Source: Geosporobacter ferrireducens | GTDB lineage: Bacteria; Bacillota; Clostridia; Peptostreptococcales; Thermotaleaceae | DNA length: 64,000 nt | Reading direction: 5' to 3' | Assembly: GCF_001750685.1 (NCBI RefSeq) | Contig: NZ_CP017269.1 | Span: 4,753,416-4,817,415 of the forward strand | Part shown: piece by piece, positions 26,305 through 34,924 of the stretch | Layout of the letters: every line of letters begins with the position of its first letter | How positions within the stretch are numbered: position 1 is the first letter of the stretch | Notes under the pieces: model-generated | Seen by the model: only the letters and a program-made list of their open reading frames with translations | Databases searched by the model: none | Told to the model about the DNA's origin: nothing | Made by a program: the position numbers and the translations under genes

Positions 26305-26904
26305 GTGGCTAGAATCAGAGGGCCCAGGTTTAAGAAATGCAGGAGATTAGGATTGAACGTGTGCGGACATCCTAATGCTATGAAACGGGAAGGAAGCGGG
26401 CAATCAAGAGCGGCAAGAAAGCTTTCTTCTTATGGCAGACAACTTTTAGAAAAGCAGAGGCTCAGAGCCTACTATGAAGTGATGGAAAGACAATTCAGAA
26501 GATATGTAAAGGCTGCTATCAATGATCATGAAATGACAGGTACTGCGCTGATTAACAGGCTTGAATGCAGGCTGGATAATCTGGTATACCGATTAAACTT
26601 TGCCAATTCAATCAGGCAGGCCCGGCAAATGGTAGTACACGGACATATTTTGGTAAATGGAAAGAAAATAGACATACCTTCCTATGCGGTTTCTGTAGGG
26701 GATGTACTTTCACTGAGAGAAAAATCCAGAAATAATGAAATGTTTAGAGATAACTTTCTTAGCAATTCAACAGCTTCATTGCCTTATCTAAGCAAGAATG
26801 AAGCCGAATTTTCAGGTAAGTTGGAAAGACTGCCGAATCGAGAAGAGATTCCAATACAAATAGACGACCACCTTGTTGTGGAGTTCTATTCAAAAGTTAT
26901 ATAA
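26305..26904 (+). CDS. rpsD: Ribosomal protein S4, alternative (reduced-Cys) paralogue
   Basis: A 199-residue S4 with both body domains and the S4 RNA-binding domain ([44 protein letters not shown]). The zinc form of S4 has four N-terminal Cys; here only two remain (Cys12 and Cys20 in [14 protein letters not shown]) and the middle pair is gone, so it should not need zinc. It stands alone, far from any ribosomal operon, behind a Fur-family box. This fits an induced substitute for a zinc-containing main S4. The start is GTG at 26305 with TGGAGATGA; the ATG at 26290 has no ribosome site. A terminator follows. Confidence 0.88.
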   Translation: MARIRGPRFKKCRRLGLNVCGHPNAMKREGSGQSRAARKLSSYGRQLLEKQRLRAYYEVMERQFRRYVKAAINDHEMTGTALINRLECRLDNLVYRLNFANSIRQARQMVVHGHILVNGKKIDIPSYAVSVGDVLSLREKSRNNEMFRDNFLSNSTASLPYLSKNEAEFSGKLERLPNREEIPIQIDDHLVVEFYSKVI

Positions 26905-26966
26905 TGGAGCATGCTGCAGCAGATGCTAATCTTTAAAAAAGGATTGCTGTCAAATAAATAAACTAT

Positions 26967-27007
26967 ACGAATAGTCTTTGTAAACACTTAGACTATTCGT
27001 TATTTTT
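26967..27007 (+). terminator. Terminator after the S4 gene
   Basis: An 11-bp perfect stem (ACGAATAGTCT with AGACTATTCGT), a 12-nt loop, then TATTTTT. Confidence 0.85.
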
Positions 27008-27019
27008 AAGGAGATCAAA

Positions 27020-27709
27020 ATGCAAGGGCAATATAAAAATAATTTCTATTTTTGGGAGAGAAAAATTAGAAATGCAGATGATGTTTTGTTTGGAAACTTA
27101 GATAAAAAGAGACTGACAAGAAAATCTGTGATTATCTATCTAGGGATATTGGATACCCCAAAAGGTCTTCTGCGCTCGGGATGGAGCAGCCATGGAGATG
27201 TAAATACAGCACTGGGGTTCTTGCAGCATGTGTTTTTACCGACCGTCTTCTATACATGGATCGATCGGGAAAGCGATGGATTTTATATTCCGCTCTCGCC
27301 CTTTCATATACTTAAAGATGAAGTCTTAAAATCTATGGAAAAAGAAGAGATCAAGAATATTGAGAGTGATGCTATAAAAATGGAGATAGCCTATCAAGAT
27401 TTAAATAGCATGTGGAAATATAATGAGACTGAAAAAATGCTGAAATTGAAAGCCTTTTGCAATGGGTTCAATTCTGCCTGGGATCAGGAACCTGAGAAAA
27501 AATTATTTGTTAAAGTGTTTGAAAAAAGTGAGGAAATTGTTGCGTTTATTTTGGAAAATACTGTAGACGAATTGGAAGAAGTTATTGAAGAAGAAATTGA
27601 GATGTCTATTGAACAGCTGAGGTTTATATGTAAAAATGCCTATGATGAGTCTTTTATCAATAAAAACATTATTGAGCTGTTAAATACCAGAATTCCAATA
27701 TGGTTTTAA
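27020..27709 (+). CDS. Unknown protein, 229 residues
   Basis: I do not recognise it. It is soluble, with no signal or membrane segment. The N-terminal half has WSSHGDVNTALGFLQHVFLP and YTWIDRESDGFYIPL; the C-terminal part is acidic and helical (ENTVDELEEVIEEEIEMSIE). It starts at an ATG with AAGGAG nine bases upstream and just after the S4 terminator, so it is likely a separate unit. Codon use looks native. Confidence 0.65.
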   Translation: MQGQYKNNFYFWERKIRNADDVLFGNLDKKRLTRKSVIIYLGILDTPKGLLRSGWSSHGDVNTALGFLQHVFLPTVFYTWIDRESDGFYIPLSPFHILKDEVLKSMEKEEIKNIESDAIKMEIAYQDLNSMWKYNETEKMLKLKAFCNGFNSAWDQEPEKKLFVKVFEKSEEIVAFILENTVDELEEVIEEEIEMSIEQLRFICKNAYDESFINKNIIELLNTRIPIWF

Positions 27710-27755
27710 TAAAATTCTCAACAATGCAGCAAACTTGTAAGTTTTGTTATAAAAT

Positions 27756-27838
27756 CAGCTTGTTGACACTCTGGAAAAGGGTAATCATTGAAGAATGATG
27801 GCAAAGTCCTCAGTCTATTAAGGCCGAGGATTTTTTTA
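27756..27838 (+). ncRNA. 83-nt tandem-hairpin RNA element, copy A
   Basis: Three hairpins in a row: ACTCT-N5-AGGGT; ATCATT-GAAG-AATGAT; and a terminator stem GTCCTC...GAGGAT followed by seven T. The linker GGCAAAG joins hairpins two and three. It is 73 of 83 identical with copy B at 39423, and differences in the stems largely keep pairing. No cobalamin aptamer core (GCCACTG, or the B12 box) precedes it. It could be a leftover expression platform or an RNA in its own right. Confidence 0.65.
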
Positions 27839-28160
27839 CGAGAGAAAAAAAGGAGAATTACATAAATATCTTTGTCCTCCTACTCATCTTTGTGGTGACG
27901 GAAAACTCATAAAACATGAACAGAAGAAGGAAATTTTCTGAAATTATTGAATCTATATAGAGGCGATATTTTTAGATGATGAATCACAGGTTAAATCAAA
28001 AAGTTAAAATGAGAGGGAGTACAGCAGGATACATATTCCTTAAAATAACATGCTGCTAACCTTATTAAAATGAAGCGTTTAAAGAATGGGAAAACGTTTT
28101 TAAATATTCGTGTAGAGCAGCCAAATGTAAAGGAAACGGAAGCAGAAGAGAGGAGTAAAG
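27839..28160. other. Long leader before the membrane AraC gene
   Basis: About 320 bp with no convincing gene. A catabolite-repression (cre)-like GGAAAACGTTTTTA lies at 28089-28102, about 60 bp before the start codon, and a short AGCAG...CTGCT dyad lies near 28022-28060. Nothing else stands out. Confidence 0.4.
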
Positions 28161-30467
28161 ATGCTTAGGATGAGAGATAAATTTAAAAAAAGATTTGGCA
28201 AAAAATTTTTCCGTATTTTCTTAATGATAACAGCACTTGCAATAATTCCAATGGTAATGGCAAATTACTTTATATATTATAGATACACACAAATTAATGA
28301 TAAACAAAATGCAGAAGTGATTGAGAATATGATTAATCAGTCAGACTATATTAATAATTTAATTTTGCAGGATACAAAGGAAATTATGAAACAACTTTCA
28401 ACAAATAAGCTGGTTGTGGAATGGATAATCAATCCTGATACAAAAAATGAAAACCATATCTTTGATATTATTAATGAACTCAAGGCAATTGCGGAATCAA
28501 GGGGGCATATTACTTCTATTTACATTTATAATACACATATAAATAAGGTCATTACGTCGGTAGGGGGAGTTTACAATTTAGAGGATTTTTATGATAAAAG
28601 CTGGCTGGATAAGAGTCAGGGTATCTTATTAGGAACAAGGATTCTAGAAACACGCTTTGTCAGGGACGGTTACAATAATCAAGCAAATAGTATTACGCTT
28701 ATGAACAATTTACTATATGGATCTTGGAGTAATCTAGGAAGATTAATCGTCAATATAGATGCGAATAAATTATATGAAAAGGTAAGCAAATTACATAATG
28801 ATAAAACCGGCAGACTTTATGTAATAGATAATAAAGGAACAATTATTTTAGGAAATAGAAATGATTTATATAAACCTATTGGAAATGAGACAATTATAGA
28901 AACCATACTAAAAGGAGGGAAAGGAACGCTGACAGAAAGCTACAAAGGAGGAAATCAAAAATATATTTATAAAAAATCCATATATAACAACTGGCATTAT
29001 GTATGGGTAATTCCACTTAAAAGTTTTATGCAAAGTAATTTTGTATTGGGAGATAACATTATTATTGTCACATTGCTAGGCATAAGTATAAGTTTTATAA
29101 TAGCTATTTTTATAACTAACCATATCTATAAGCCGATCAAAGAGCTTATAAATATGGTTTTACAAAGGACTAGCGGTGATAGGGATAGACAATATGAAAA
29201 AGATGATTATAAACTTCTTAATGAAATTTACGACGCCCTAATGGAAGAAAATAGCTACATCACAGATACATTGGAAAGGCAAAAACCGCTTATCAAAGAA
29301 AGTCTTTTTTTAAGTCTTTTAAATGGAAAAATTAATACTGAAAAAGAGATTAAAGAGAATTTGCAATTAATTGGACTTGACTTTTATAAGGAGGCATATG
29401 GAGTTATTATATTATCTGTTTTGGAAAAAAAAGATGACTTTGATAAACTACAGGAGCATGATAAAAATATCATAAAAGATAAATTTATAAAATGTAATGA
29501 AAAGATACTCTATAATTTAGGATATCAAAATGTGTGTATTGAGGTTGCTGAAGATACCTATACCCTTATCATTAGTATCGAACATCTGGTAGCAGAAACG
29601 AAGTTTAATGAGAATATTATTAATATTTGCGAGTATATCATAAAATATGGGTTAACCGAATTTGAGTTTAAAATAGCAATAGGCGTTGGAAATATCTATA
29701 AAAATATTATTGATGTTAAAGAGTCGTATAAAGATGCTAAAAAGTCTCTAAAGCGTAAGGTTTACGAAAAAGATAGAGAACATAAGGTGGAAAATAAAGA
29801 ATCATTATATTTGTTTGAGCTTTCCATTATTGACAAAATTATTGAAGAAGTAAACAACAATGAACAAAATAAGGTTAATACATTACTGCAAGTACTAGAG
29901 GCAAATTTTAATAAAGATGAATATGAGGATGAAGAAGTAGCTCCTATGTTTATAAAGCTCTTTACAGAACTGGAACAGACCGCCATCGAGAGTGAAATGG
30001 ATCCAGCACAAGTGGTTGAGGGAGGATTTGAATCTGTTGATGTAAATAGGTTGTTAAAAAAGGAAGGTAAACGGTATTTGGTTCAGCTTGTTACCAAGAT
30101 ATGTAATAATATTATAGTATATAATTTAAGTGGGGTAGCTGAAAAACAACAAAAACGGATGGAGCAGATGTTAAAATACATTGAAGAGAATTTTCACAAA
30201 GACATTTCATTAAATGACTTAGCTGATTATATGGATTTATCTTTTGCTTATGTAAGCAGAATTTTTAAAGAATATACTAAAGTAGGCTACGTAGACTATA
30301 TTAATAAACTAAGGATAGATAAAGCAAGAGAATTGTTAGATAATACAGAACTGACTGTGAAAGAAATTGGTTTTAGAGTTGGCTATAATAATATGCAAAG
30401 CTTCTTTAGAACATTTAAGAAATTTAATAATTTAACGCCTACACAGTATAGAGATAAAAATGCATAG
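28161..30467 (+). CDS. Membrane-bound AraC-type regulator with Cache-like sensor
   Basis: A 768-residue one-component sensor. Segment one (residues about 15-38) and segment two (about 295-322, IIIVTLLGISISFIIAIFIT) flank an extracellular domain of about 250 residues, Cache-like in size and placing. A middle cytoplasmic region of about 320 residues follows, and the last 100 residues are an AraC double HTH (DISLNDLADYMDLSFAYVSR, then LTVKEIGFRVGYNNMQSFFR and LTPTQYRDK). Such proteins sense an outside solute and switch on nearby sugar-uptake genes; here the TRAP and dehydratase genes are the likely targets. Ribosome site GAGAGGAG. Confidence 0.85.
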   Translation: MLRMRDKFKKRFGKKFFRIFLMITALAIIPMVMANYFIYYRYTQINDKQNAEVIENMINQSDYINNLILQDTKEIMKQLSTNKLVVEWIINPDTKNENHIFDIINELKAIAESRGHITSIYIYNTHINKVITSVGGVYNLEDFYDKSWLDKSQGILLGTRILETRFVRDGYNNQANSITLMNNLLYGSWSNLGRLIVNIDANKLYEKVSKLHNDKTGRLYVIDNKGTIILGNRNDLYKPIGNETIIETILKGGKGTLTESYKGGNQKYIYKKSIYNNWHYVWVIPLKSFMQSNFVLGDNIIIVTLLGISISFIIAIFITNHIYKPIKELINMVLQRTSGDRDRQYEKDDYKLLNEIYDALMEENSYITDTLERQKPLIKESLFLSLLNGKINTEKEIKENLQLIGLDFYKEAYGVIILSVLEKKDDFDKLQEHDKNIIKDKFIKCNEKILYNLGYQNVCIEVAEDTYTLIISIEHLVAETKFNENIINICEYIIKYGLTEFEFKIAIGVGNIYKNIIDVKESYKDAKKSLKRKVYEKDREHKVENKESLYLFELSIIDKIIEEVNNNEQNKVNTLLQVLEANFNKDEYEDEEVAPMFIKLFTELEQTAIESEMDPAQVVEGGFESVDVNRLLKKEGKRYLVQLVTKICNNIIVYNLSGVAEKQQKRMEQMLKYIEENFHKDISLNDLADYMDLSFAYVSRIFKEYTKVGYVDYINKLRIDKARELLDNTELTVKEIGFRVGYNNMQSFFRTFKKFNNLTPTQYRDKNA

Positions 30468-30481
30468 AGGAATGATAAATT

Positions 30482-30982
30482 ATGGAAGAAAAGAAATATA
30501 AGATACTGATTCATTTAGTGGGATTATGTGTAATTGTAATCACAAGTTTTGCAATCATAAATTTTGAAAGCAATAAAAATAGCAAATTTGAGCCTGGCAG
30601 TACAAAATATGTTACTGATAGGCAGGAAATAACGGTAAATCAACCTCTGGTCTTGAAAATAGCTGTTTCAGCATCTAGAGTAGATGACATCTATATGCGA
30701 TTAACAAATAAGTTCATACCTCAAGTAGAGAAAAAAAGTAAGTGGACTATAAGAGTAGAAGTATTTGAGAGTGAAAAATTAGGAGGAGATTTAACCTGTA
30801 TACAGGGAATCGAAAAAGGTACAATAGAAATGGGATTGTTAAAAACAAGCACCGACGATGCAGATGTAACACATGTTATTTTGGGGGATACAACACTTCT
30901 TATTAATGAAGGGTTTTGGGATAGTATACAAGAAGAATATAAAAAAATTATAATGGATGAAATTAGTAAGGTGATATATTAA
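30482..30982 (+). CDS. Shortened DctP-like substrate-binding protein
   Basis: A 166-residue protein with an N-terminal membrane anchor (ILIHLVGLCVIVITSFAIIN), a first part like the start of a TRAP binding protein (ESEKLGGDLTCIQGIEKGTI, then EMGLLKTS), and a last part like its end (LLINEGFWDSIQEEYKKIIM). The roughly 130 residues that should lie between, with the ligand-clamp arginine, are absent, though the frame is open. It is half the normal length of about 330. Either a decaying in-frame deletion or a small accessory of the membrane sensor upstream, 14 bp away. A full-length dctP lies at 33165. Confidence 0.65.
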   Translation: MEEKKYKILIHLVGLCVIVITSFAIINFESNKNSKFEPGSTKYVTDRQEITVNQPLVLKIAVSASRVDDIYMRLTNKFIPQVEKKSKWTIRVEVFESEKLGGDLTCIQGIEKGTIEMGLLKTSTDDADVTHVILGDTTLLINEGFWDSIQEEYKKIIMDEISKVIY

Positions 30983-31007
30983 TTTCATTAGCAGCAATAA
31001 AAAGGTG

Positions 31008-31063
31008 AAAAAGTGATGAAATAACTTATACATATAAAACCGGTTATTTCATCACTTTTTTTA
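31008..31063 (+). terminator. Terminator after the DctP-like gene
   Basis: A stem of about 17 bp (AAAAGTGATGAAATAAC with GTTATTTCATCACTTTT), a 17-nt loop and a T-run of seven. Confidence 0.9.
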
Positions 31064-31294
31064 TGTAAATTAATAAAAAATTAAAATAAATTTAAGTTAA
31101 AAATTGTTAATTTACTGCAATTTGAGTTTTGTGTATAGTGTTGTAAACGGAATCAAGATTTGCAGTACTGCACGCCAACATTTCTTGTGTTTCTTGCAAA
31201 GCATTAATATCCTTCAAACGGCTTTTTAAAAGGATAACAGCTCTTGAAAATTTAGAAATTGTTTGATTATTATTAAAGGAGGGGATGTTTAGCA

Positions 31295-31960
31295 GTGATT
31301 GAATGGAAAAATGAGAGAGACCTTTTTGAATTAATGAAGCGTGAACTGTATACACCGGTAGTAGGAGATATATTAGATCGGAAGGGGCTATATCACAGGT
31401 TTTTGCCTCAACCGATTCAGCCCATACAGGAAAATATGGTAGTTGTTGGGAGGGCAATGCCTGCCTTAATGGTGGATGTGTATGGTGAACAAGAGAAACC
31501 TTTTGGGTTATTGACAGAAGCATTAGATCAACTTCAGCCAGGAGAAATTTATGTAGCGTCTGGTGGAACAATGCGCTGTGCTTACTGGGGAGAAATTTTA
31601 ACTGCTACTGCAAAAAAGAGAGGAGCGACAGGTGCAGTTATTAATGGGTTTCATAGGGATACACCCATGGTTTTAGAACAAGGCTGGCCGGTTTTTTCAA
31701 TAGGAAGATACGCGCAGGATTCCTCTGTAAGGACGCAGGTTATAAATTATAGATGCCCCATTGAAATAGGAAATGTATGGATATATCCTGGAGATATCGT
31801 TTTCGGTGATTTAGATGGGGTACTTGTGATTCCAAAGGAATTGGAAGAAGAGGTCATTACATTGGCGTTAGAAAAGGTGAGAGGCGAAAAGCTGGTAAGA
31901 AAAGAAATTGAAAATGGCATGTCCAGCACTGAGGCATTTAAAAAATACGGAATCTTGTAG
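31295..31960 (+). CDS. RraA-family protein (aldolase/decarboxylase fold)
   Basis: A 221-residue RraA-like protein with [10 protein letters not shown], the metal/substrate loop [14 protein letters not shown], and [15 protein letters not shown]. Members include 4-hydroxy-4-methyl-2-oxoglutarate aldolase and oxaloacetate decarboxylase, and some act on sugar-acid intermediates. As the first gene of a cluster with two dehydratases and two dehydrogenases, it may cleave the 2-keto-3-deoxy product; this is inferred. GTG start at 31295 with AAAGGAGGGG upstream; 9 bp separate it from the next gene. Confidence 0.85.
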   Translation: MIEWKNERDLFELMKRELYTPVVGDILDRKGLYHRFLPQPIQPIQENMVVVGRAMPALMVDVYGEQEKPFGLLTEALDQLQPGEIYVASGGTMRCAYWGEILTATAKKRGATGAVINGFHRDTPMVLEQGWPVFSIGRYAQDSSVRTQVINYRCPIEIGNVWIYPGDIVFGDLDGVLVIPKELEEEVITLALEKVRGEKLVRKEIENGMSSTEAFKKYGIL

Positions 31961-31969
31961 GAGGCACAT

Positions 31970-33088
31970 ATGAGAATCGTTAAATTTGAAACCTGGTGGG
32001 TAAAAAGAGAGCAATGTTTTTTTGATGAAAAACGGCAAGGTAGGAGTAAAATGCCGTGGGATATTGTTGTTATAAAGATTACTACAGATAATGGAATAGA
32101 GGGAATCGCTACAGCTTTAGCTGCCAGGTCAGGAGTAGTAACCGAGGGATATTTACAAGACAATATTGCACCTATCTTGATAGGAAGAGATCCTTATGAG
32201 CGGGAAGCCATTTGGCAGGAACTTTGGAATATCGATAGGCATCTATGCTTTTTTCCTGTATACCTGACAGGGCCTGTAGATGTGGCATTGTGGGATATCG
32301 CCGCAAAAGCGGCAGGATTGCCATTGTATAAGTATCTGGGAGCCTACAGGAACCAGCTGCCTGTGTATGCGAGTGGTCTTTTTCATGACACTATAGAAGA
32401 ATATGTAAAGGAAGCACTATATTATAAATCTAAAGGAATTAGAGCGTATAAAGCGCATCCGCCTGGACCAATGAGAAGGGATATGGAGGTGCACCAAGCA
32501 TTACGGGATGCAGTAGGGGATGATTATATTTTGCTGAGTGATCCAGTGGCAGAGTACAGTTTAGATGAGGCAATAAAAATAGCAAGACAGCTTGAGAGGC
32601 TAGATTATCTATGGCTGGAAGAGCCCTTTAGAGATTTCGAATTATATAAATACAAAGAGTTGTGCAGGGCAGTGGATATTCCTATCGCAGCTACTGAAAC
32701 CACAAGAGGCTGCCATTGGGGTGTAGCTCAGTCTATTGCCCAAAATGCTGCAGATATTGTAAGAGCCGATGTATCATGGAAAAATGGCATTACCGGAACA
32801 TTGAAAATTGCCCACCTTGCCGAAGCGTTTGGATTAAGATGCGAGATACATACTACCACCATGAATTATATGGATCTAGTGAATTTGCATGTCTCATGTG
32901 CCATCAGAAATTGCGAGTATTTTGAATACTTTGTTCCAGAATCTAATTTTCAACTTCCTATGAAGGGGAAGCTGCCCATTGATGAACAGGGAATGATTAC
33001 GGTTCCTGAAAAACCGGGGGTTGGTGGAGAACTAGATTGGGAACTGATCGAAAGACAATGTGCATCATATAGGAAATTGGAAGGATAG
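31970..33088 (+). CDS. Enolase-superfamily dehydratase 1 (mandelate racemase group)
   Basis: A 372-residue barrel enzyme. Three metal ligands are visible at the strand ends: Asp in LLSDPVAEYS, Glu in LWLEEPFRD and Glu in AATETTRG; the general-base His is in CEIHTTTMNY. The second-strand motif reads YKAHPPG, so the usual KxK is KxH, as in some acid-sugar dehydratases. Loss of water from an aldonate or uronate-type acid to a 2-keto-3-deoxy acid is inferred. The exact substrate cannot be read. Ribosome site GGAGG before the ATG. Confidence 0.85.
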   Translation: MRIVKFETWWVKREQCFFDEKRQGRSKMPWDIVVIKITTDNGIEGIATALAARSGVVTEGYLQDNIAPILIGRDPYEREAIWQELWNIDRHLCFFPVYLTGPVDVALWDIAAKAAGLPLYKYLGAYRNQLPVYASGLFHDTIEEYVKEALYYKSKGIRAYKAHPPGPMRRDMEVHQALRDAVGDDYILLSDPVAEYSLDEAIKIARQLERLDYLWLEEPFRDFELYKYKELCRAVDIPIAATETTRGCHWGVAQSIAQNAADIVRADVSWKNGITGTLKIAHLAEAFGLRCEIHTTTMNYMDLVNLHVSCAIRNCEYFEYFVPESNFQLPMKGKLPIDEQGMITVPEKPGVGGELDWELIERQCASYRKLEG

Positions 33089-33164
33089 GTTTCGCTTTTC
33101 AATCGGATATTCAAAAGAGAAGAAAATGATGTATTTAAATAATAAATAAAGAGGAGGCATTTCT

Positions 33165-34214
33165 GTGAAAACAAAAAAATGGAGACAAAAGATAATGCGG
33201 GGAATGGCGGTCACTTTGATGAGTATAATGCTTATGAATATTGTTGGATGCTCTTCCAAGGCGCCGGCGGATACGCAAACTGATGATCAAGGTACAAAGG
33301 CAAGCAATCAGAAAGTGGTATGGAAATTAGGACATACACTATCGCCGGAGCACCCTTTTGCTATAGGTGCTGATGAATTAGCAAAAAGAATCAGCGAAAA
33401 AACAAATGGTAACTTTGAAATCCAGGTTTTCCCTGCAGGTCAGCTAGGAAATGAAAAAGATCTAGGGGATGCAGTTGTTAATGGCCTTGTCCATTTAGCT
33501 TTTGTTGGACCCGGAGAATTGGGTAAACGTTATTCACCTGTTTCCGTTTTTGACGCACCTTTCTTATTTGATGGTTATGAACATGGGAAGAGAGTAATTA
33601 ATGGTAAGGTTGGAGAAGAAGTATGGGATGAACTATCCAAAGAAACAGGGATTAGAGTACTTGGAGCAAGCTATTATGGAACACGGCACGTTACTTCCAA
33701 CTTTCCAGTTAATACGCCAAGTGATTTAACCGGTAAAAAATTGAGAACTCCTGACATGCCTCTCTATGTAGAAACCTTTAAAGCGCTAGGTGCGCGTCCT
33801 ACGCCTATGGCACTTTCAGAAGTTTACTTGGGCCTTCAGCAGGGGGTTGTGGATGGACAAGAAAATCCGGTAAGTACAATCTATAGTCAGAAATTCTACG
33901 AAGTGCAGCAATACATCAATCTGACAGGTCATATTGTATGCTTTACACCGCTTATTACTTCAGAGAAGATGTTAAGTTCATTACCAGAAGAATATCAAAC
34001 GGTTTTAATTGATACGGTAAAAGAAATTTTACCAATGATAGATGAAATCACACTTAAATATGAAGAGGAGAAATTATTGGAAATGGAATCCAGCGGCGTA
34101 AAAATAATAAAGTCAGACATACAAAGTTTTAGAGAAAAAGCTAAGCAAGCTATAGAAGTTTTGGAGAAAGATTGGACTCCAGGACTCTATGAAAAAATGC
34201 AACTGGCTAAGTAG
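33165..34214 (+). CDS. dctP: TRAP transporter solute-binding lipoprotein DctP
   Basis: A 349-residue binding protein with a lipoprotein signal (MLMNIVGC, Cys near residue 29) and the DctP fold. WKLGHTLSPEHPFAIGADEL opens the mature part, GQLGNEKDLGDAVVNGLVHL follows, and the clamp region LTGKKLRTPDMPLYVETFKA supplies the arginine that binds a carboxylate. It delivers an organic or sugar acid to DctQM, encoded next. GTG start behind GAGGAGG. Confidence 0.92.
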   Translation: MKTKKWRQKIMRGMAVTLMSIMLMNIVGCSSKAPADTQTDDQGTKASNQKVVWKLGHTLSPEHPFAIGADELAKRISEKTNGNFEIQVFPAGQLGNEKDLGDAVVNGLVHLAFVGPGELGKRYSPVSVFDAPFLFDGYEHGKRVINGKVGEEVWDELSKETGIRVLGASYYGTRHVTSNFPVNTPSDLTGKKLRTPDMPLYVETFKALGARPTPMALSEVYLGLQQGVVDGQENPVSTIYSQKFYEVQQYINLTGHIVCFTPLITSEKMLSSLPEEYQTVLIDTVKEILPMIDEITLKYEEEKLLEMESSGVKIIKSDIQSFREKAKQAIEVLEKDWTPGLYEKMQLAK

Positions 34215-34359
34215 GACAATATAATGAAAATTAGAATTTTACAAAAATATGAAGTATTTTATTATAGACAATAAGACAGCAGTAGAAGTTTTTAAAAAGT
34301 GCATTGATTCTATAATGTAACTTTTTAAGCAGTTTATATTTATCTTTGTATTTAATTCT

Positions 34360-34411
34360 GGTCATGGTTGTTGAAAATGGGAGCACATCGCTTTCCACCG
34401 GAGCCATGACC
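34360..34411 (+). promoter_or_regulatory. dctP-dctQ intercistronic stem-loop
   Basis: An 8-bp perfect outer stem (GGTCATGG with CCATGACC) encloses a weaker inner stem (GGGAGC with GCTTTCC). There is no T-run. Such a stem can protect the dctP message and give more binding protein than permease. Confidence 0.65.
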
Positions 34412-34444
34412 TTCAATCTATAGAATAAAGTGAGGAGATGGGTT

Positions 34445-34924
34445 GTGACAAAAATATTAAATAGGATAGAAGATTTTGTTATCATAAGTGGTTTAGCATT
34501 GATTGCCATTATTTTATTATTACAAGTTTTCATGCGCTATATATTTAATTATCCTTTTATATGGAGTGAAGAATTAGCAAGATATACCTTTGTGTGGGTT
34601 TCTTTCATTGGAATGGGATATGGCATACGTCAAAATTGTCATATTCGCATGGAAATTGTTCAAAACAAGCTGCCTAAAAAAATGAAAGACATATTGAATA
34701 TATTCATGAACATAATAGCCTGCGGAGCTTTTATGTATTTGATACCTTCAGGAATTGAATTAACGATTCAACAGCAAGCAGTAGTATCATCAGCTATGGC
34801 TATTCCTATGGGATATGTATTTATAGCTGTTCCGGTAGGTTTCTCTATAGGATGTTTGAGAATGATATTGATGATTATCAATGATATTAGAAGTTTTCGC
34901 AAAATGAGGGGAGTAGAGGCATAA
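34445..34924 (+). CDS. dctQ: TRAP transporter small permease DctQ
   Basis: A 159-residue protein with four membrane segments and the DctQ hallmarks FMRYIFNYPFIWSEELARYT and VWVSFIGMGYGIRQNCHIRM. The start is GTG at 34445, eight bases after GGAG; the longer GTG at 34430 overlaps that site. Its stop overlaps the dctM start (TAATG). Confidence 0.9.
   Translation: MTKILNRIEDFVIISGLALIAIILLLQVFMRYIFNYPFIWSEELARYTFVWVSFIGMGYGIRQNCHIRMEIVQNKLPKKMKDILNIFMNIIACGAFMYLIPSGIELTIQQQAVVSSAMAIPMGYVFIAVPVGFSIGCLRMILMIINDIRSFRKMRGVEA

Noticed and set aside
27756..27838. Cyclic di-GMP-I riboswitch
   Set aside because: GGCAAAG and a capped hairpin recall the aptamer, but the GGACGCAAAGC core and the second helix are missing.
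28089..28102. Catabolite-repression (cre) site
   Set aside because: GGAAAACGTTTTTA fits the loose consensus with two changes, but it is a single weak hit; mentioned only within the leader.
31107..31290. Minus-strand frame ending LKDINALQETQEMLACSTAN and a few more residues before the RraA gene
   Set aside because: The composition looks protein-like, but the frame runs back over the RraA start and no ribosome site or start codon fits. It could be the tail of a lost gene; not enough to list.
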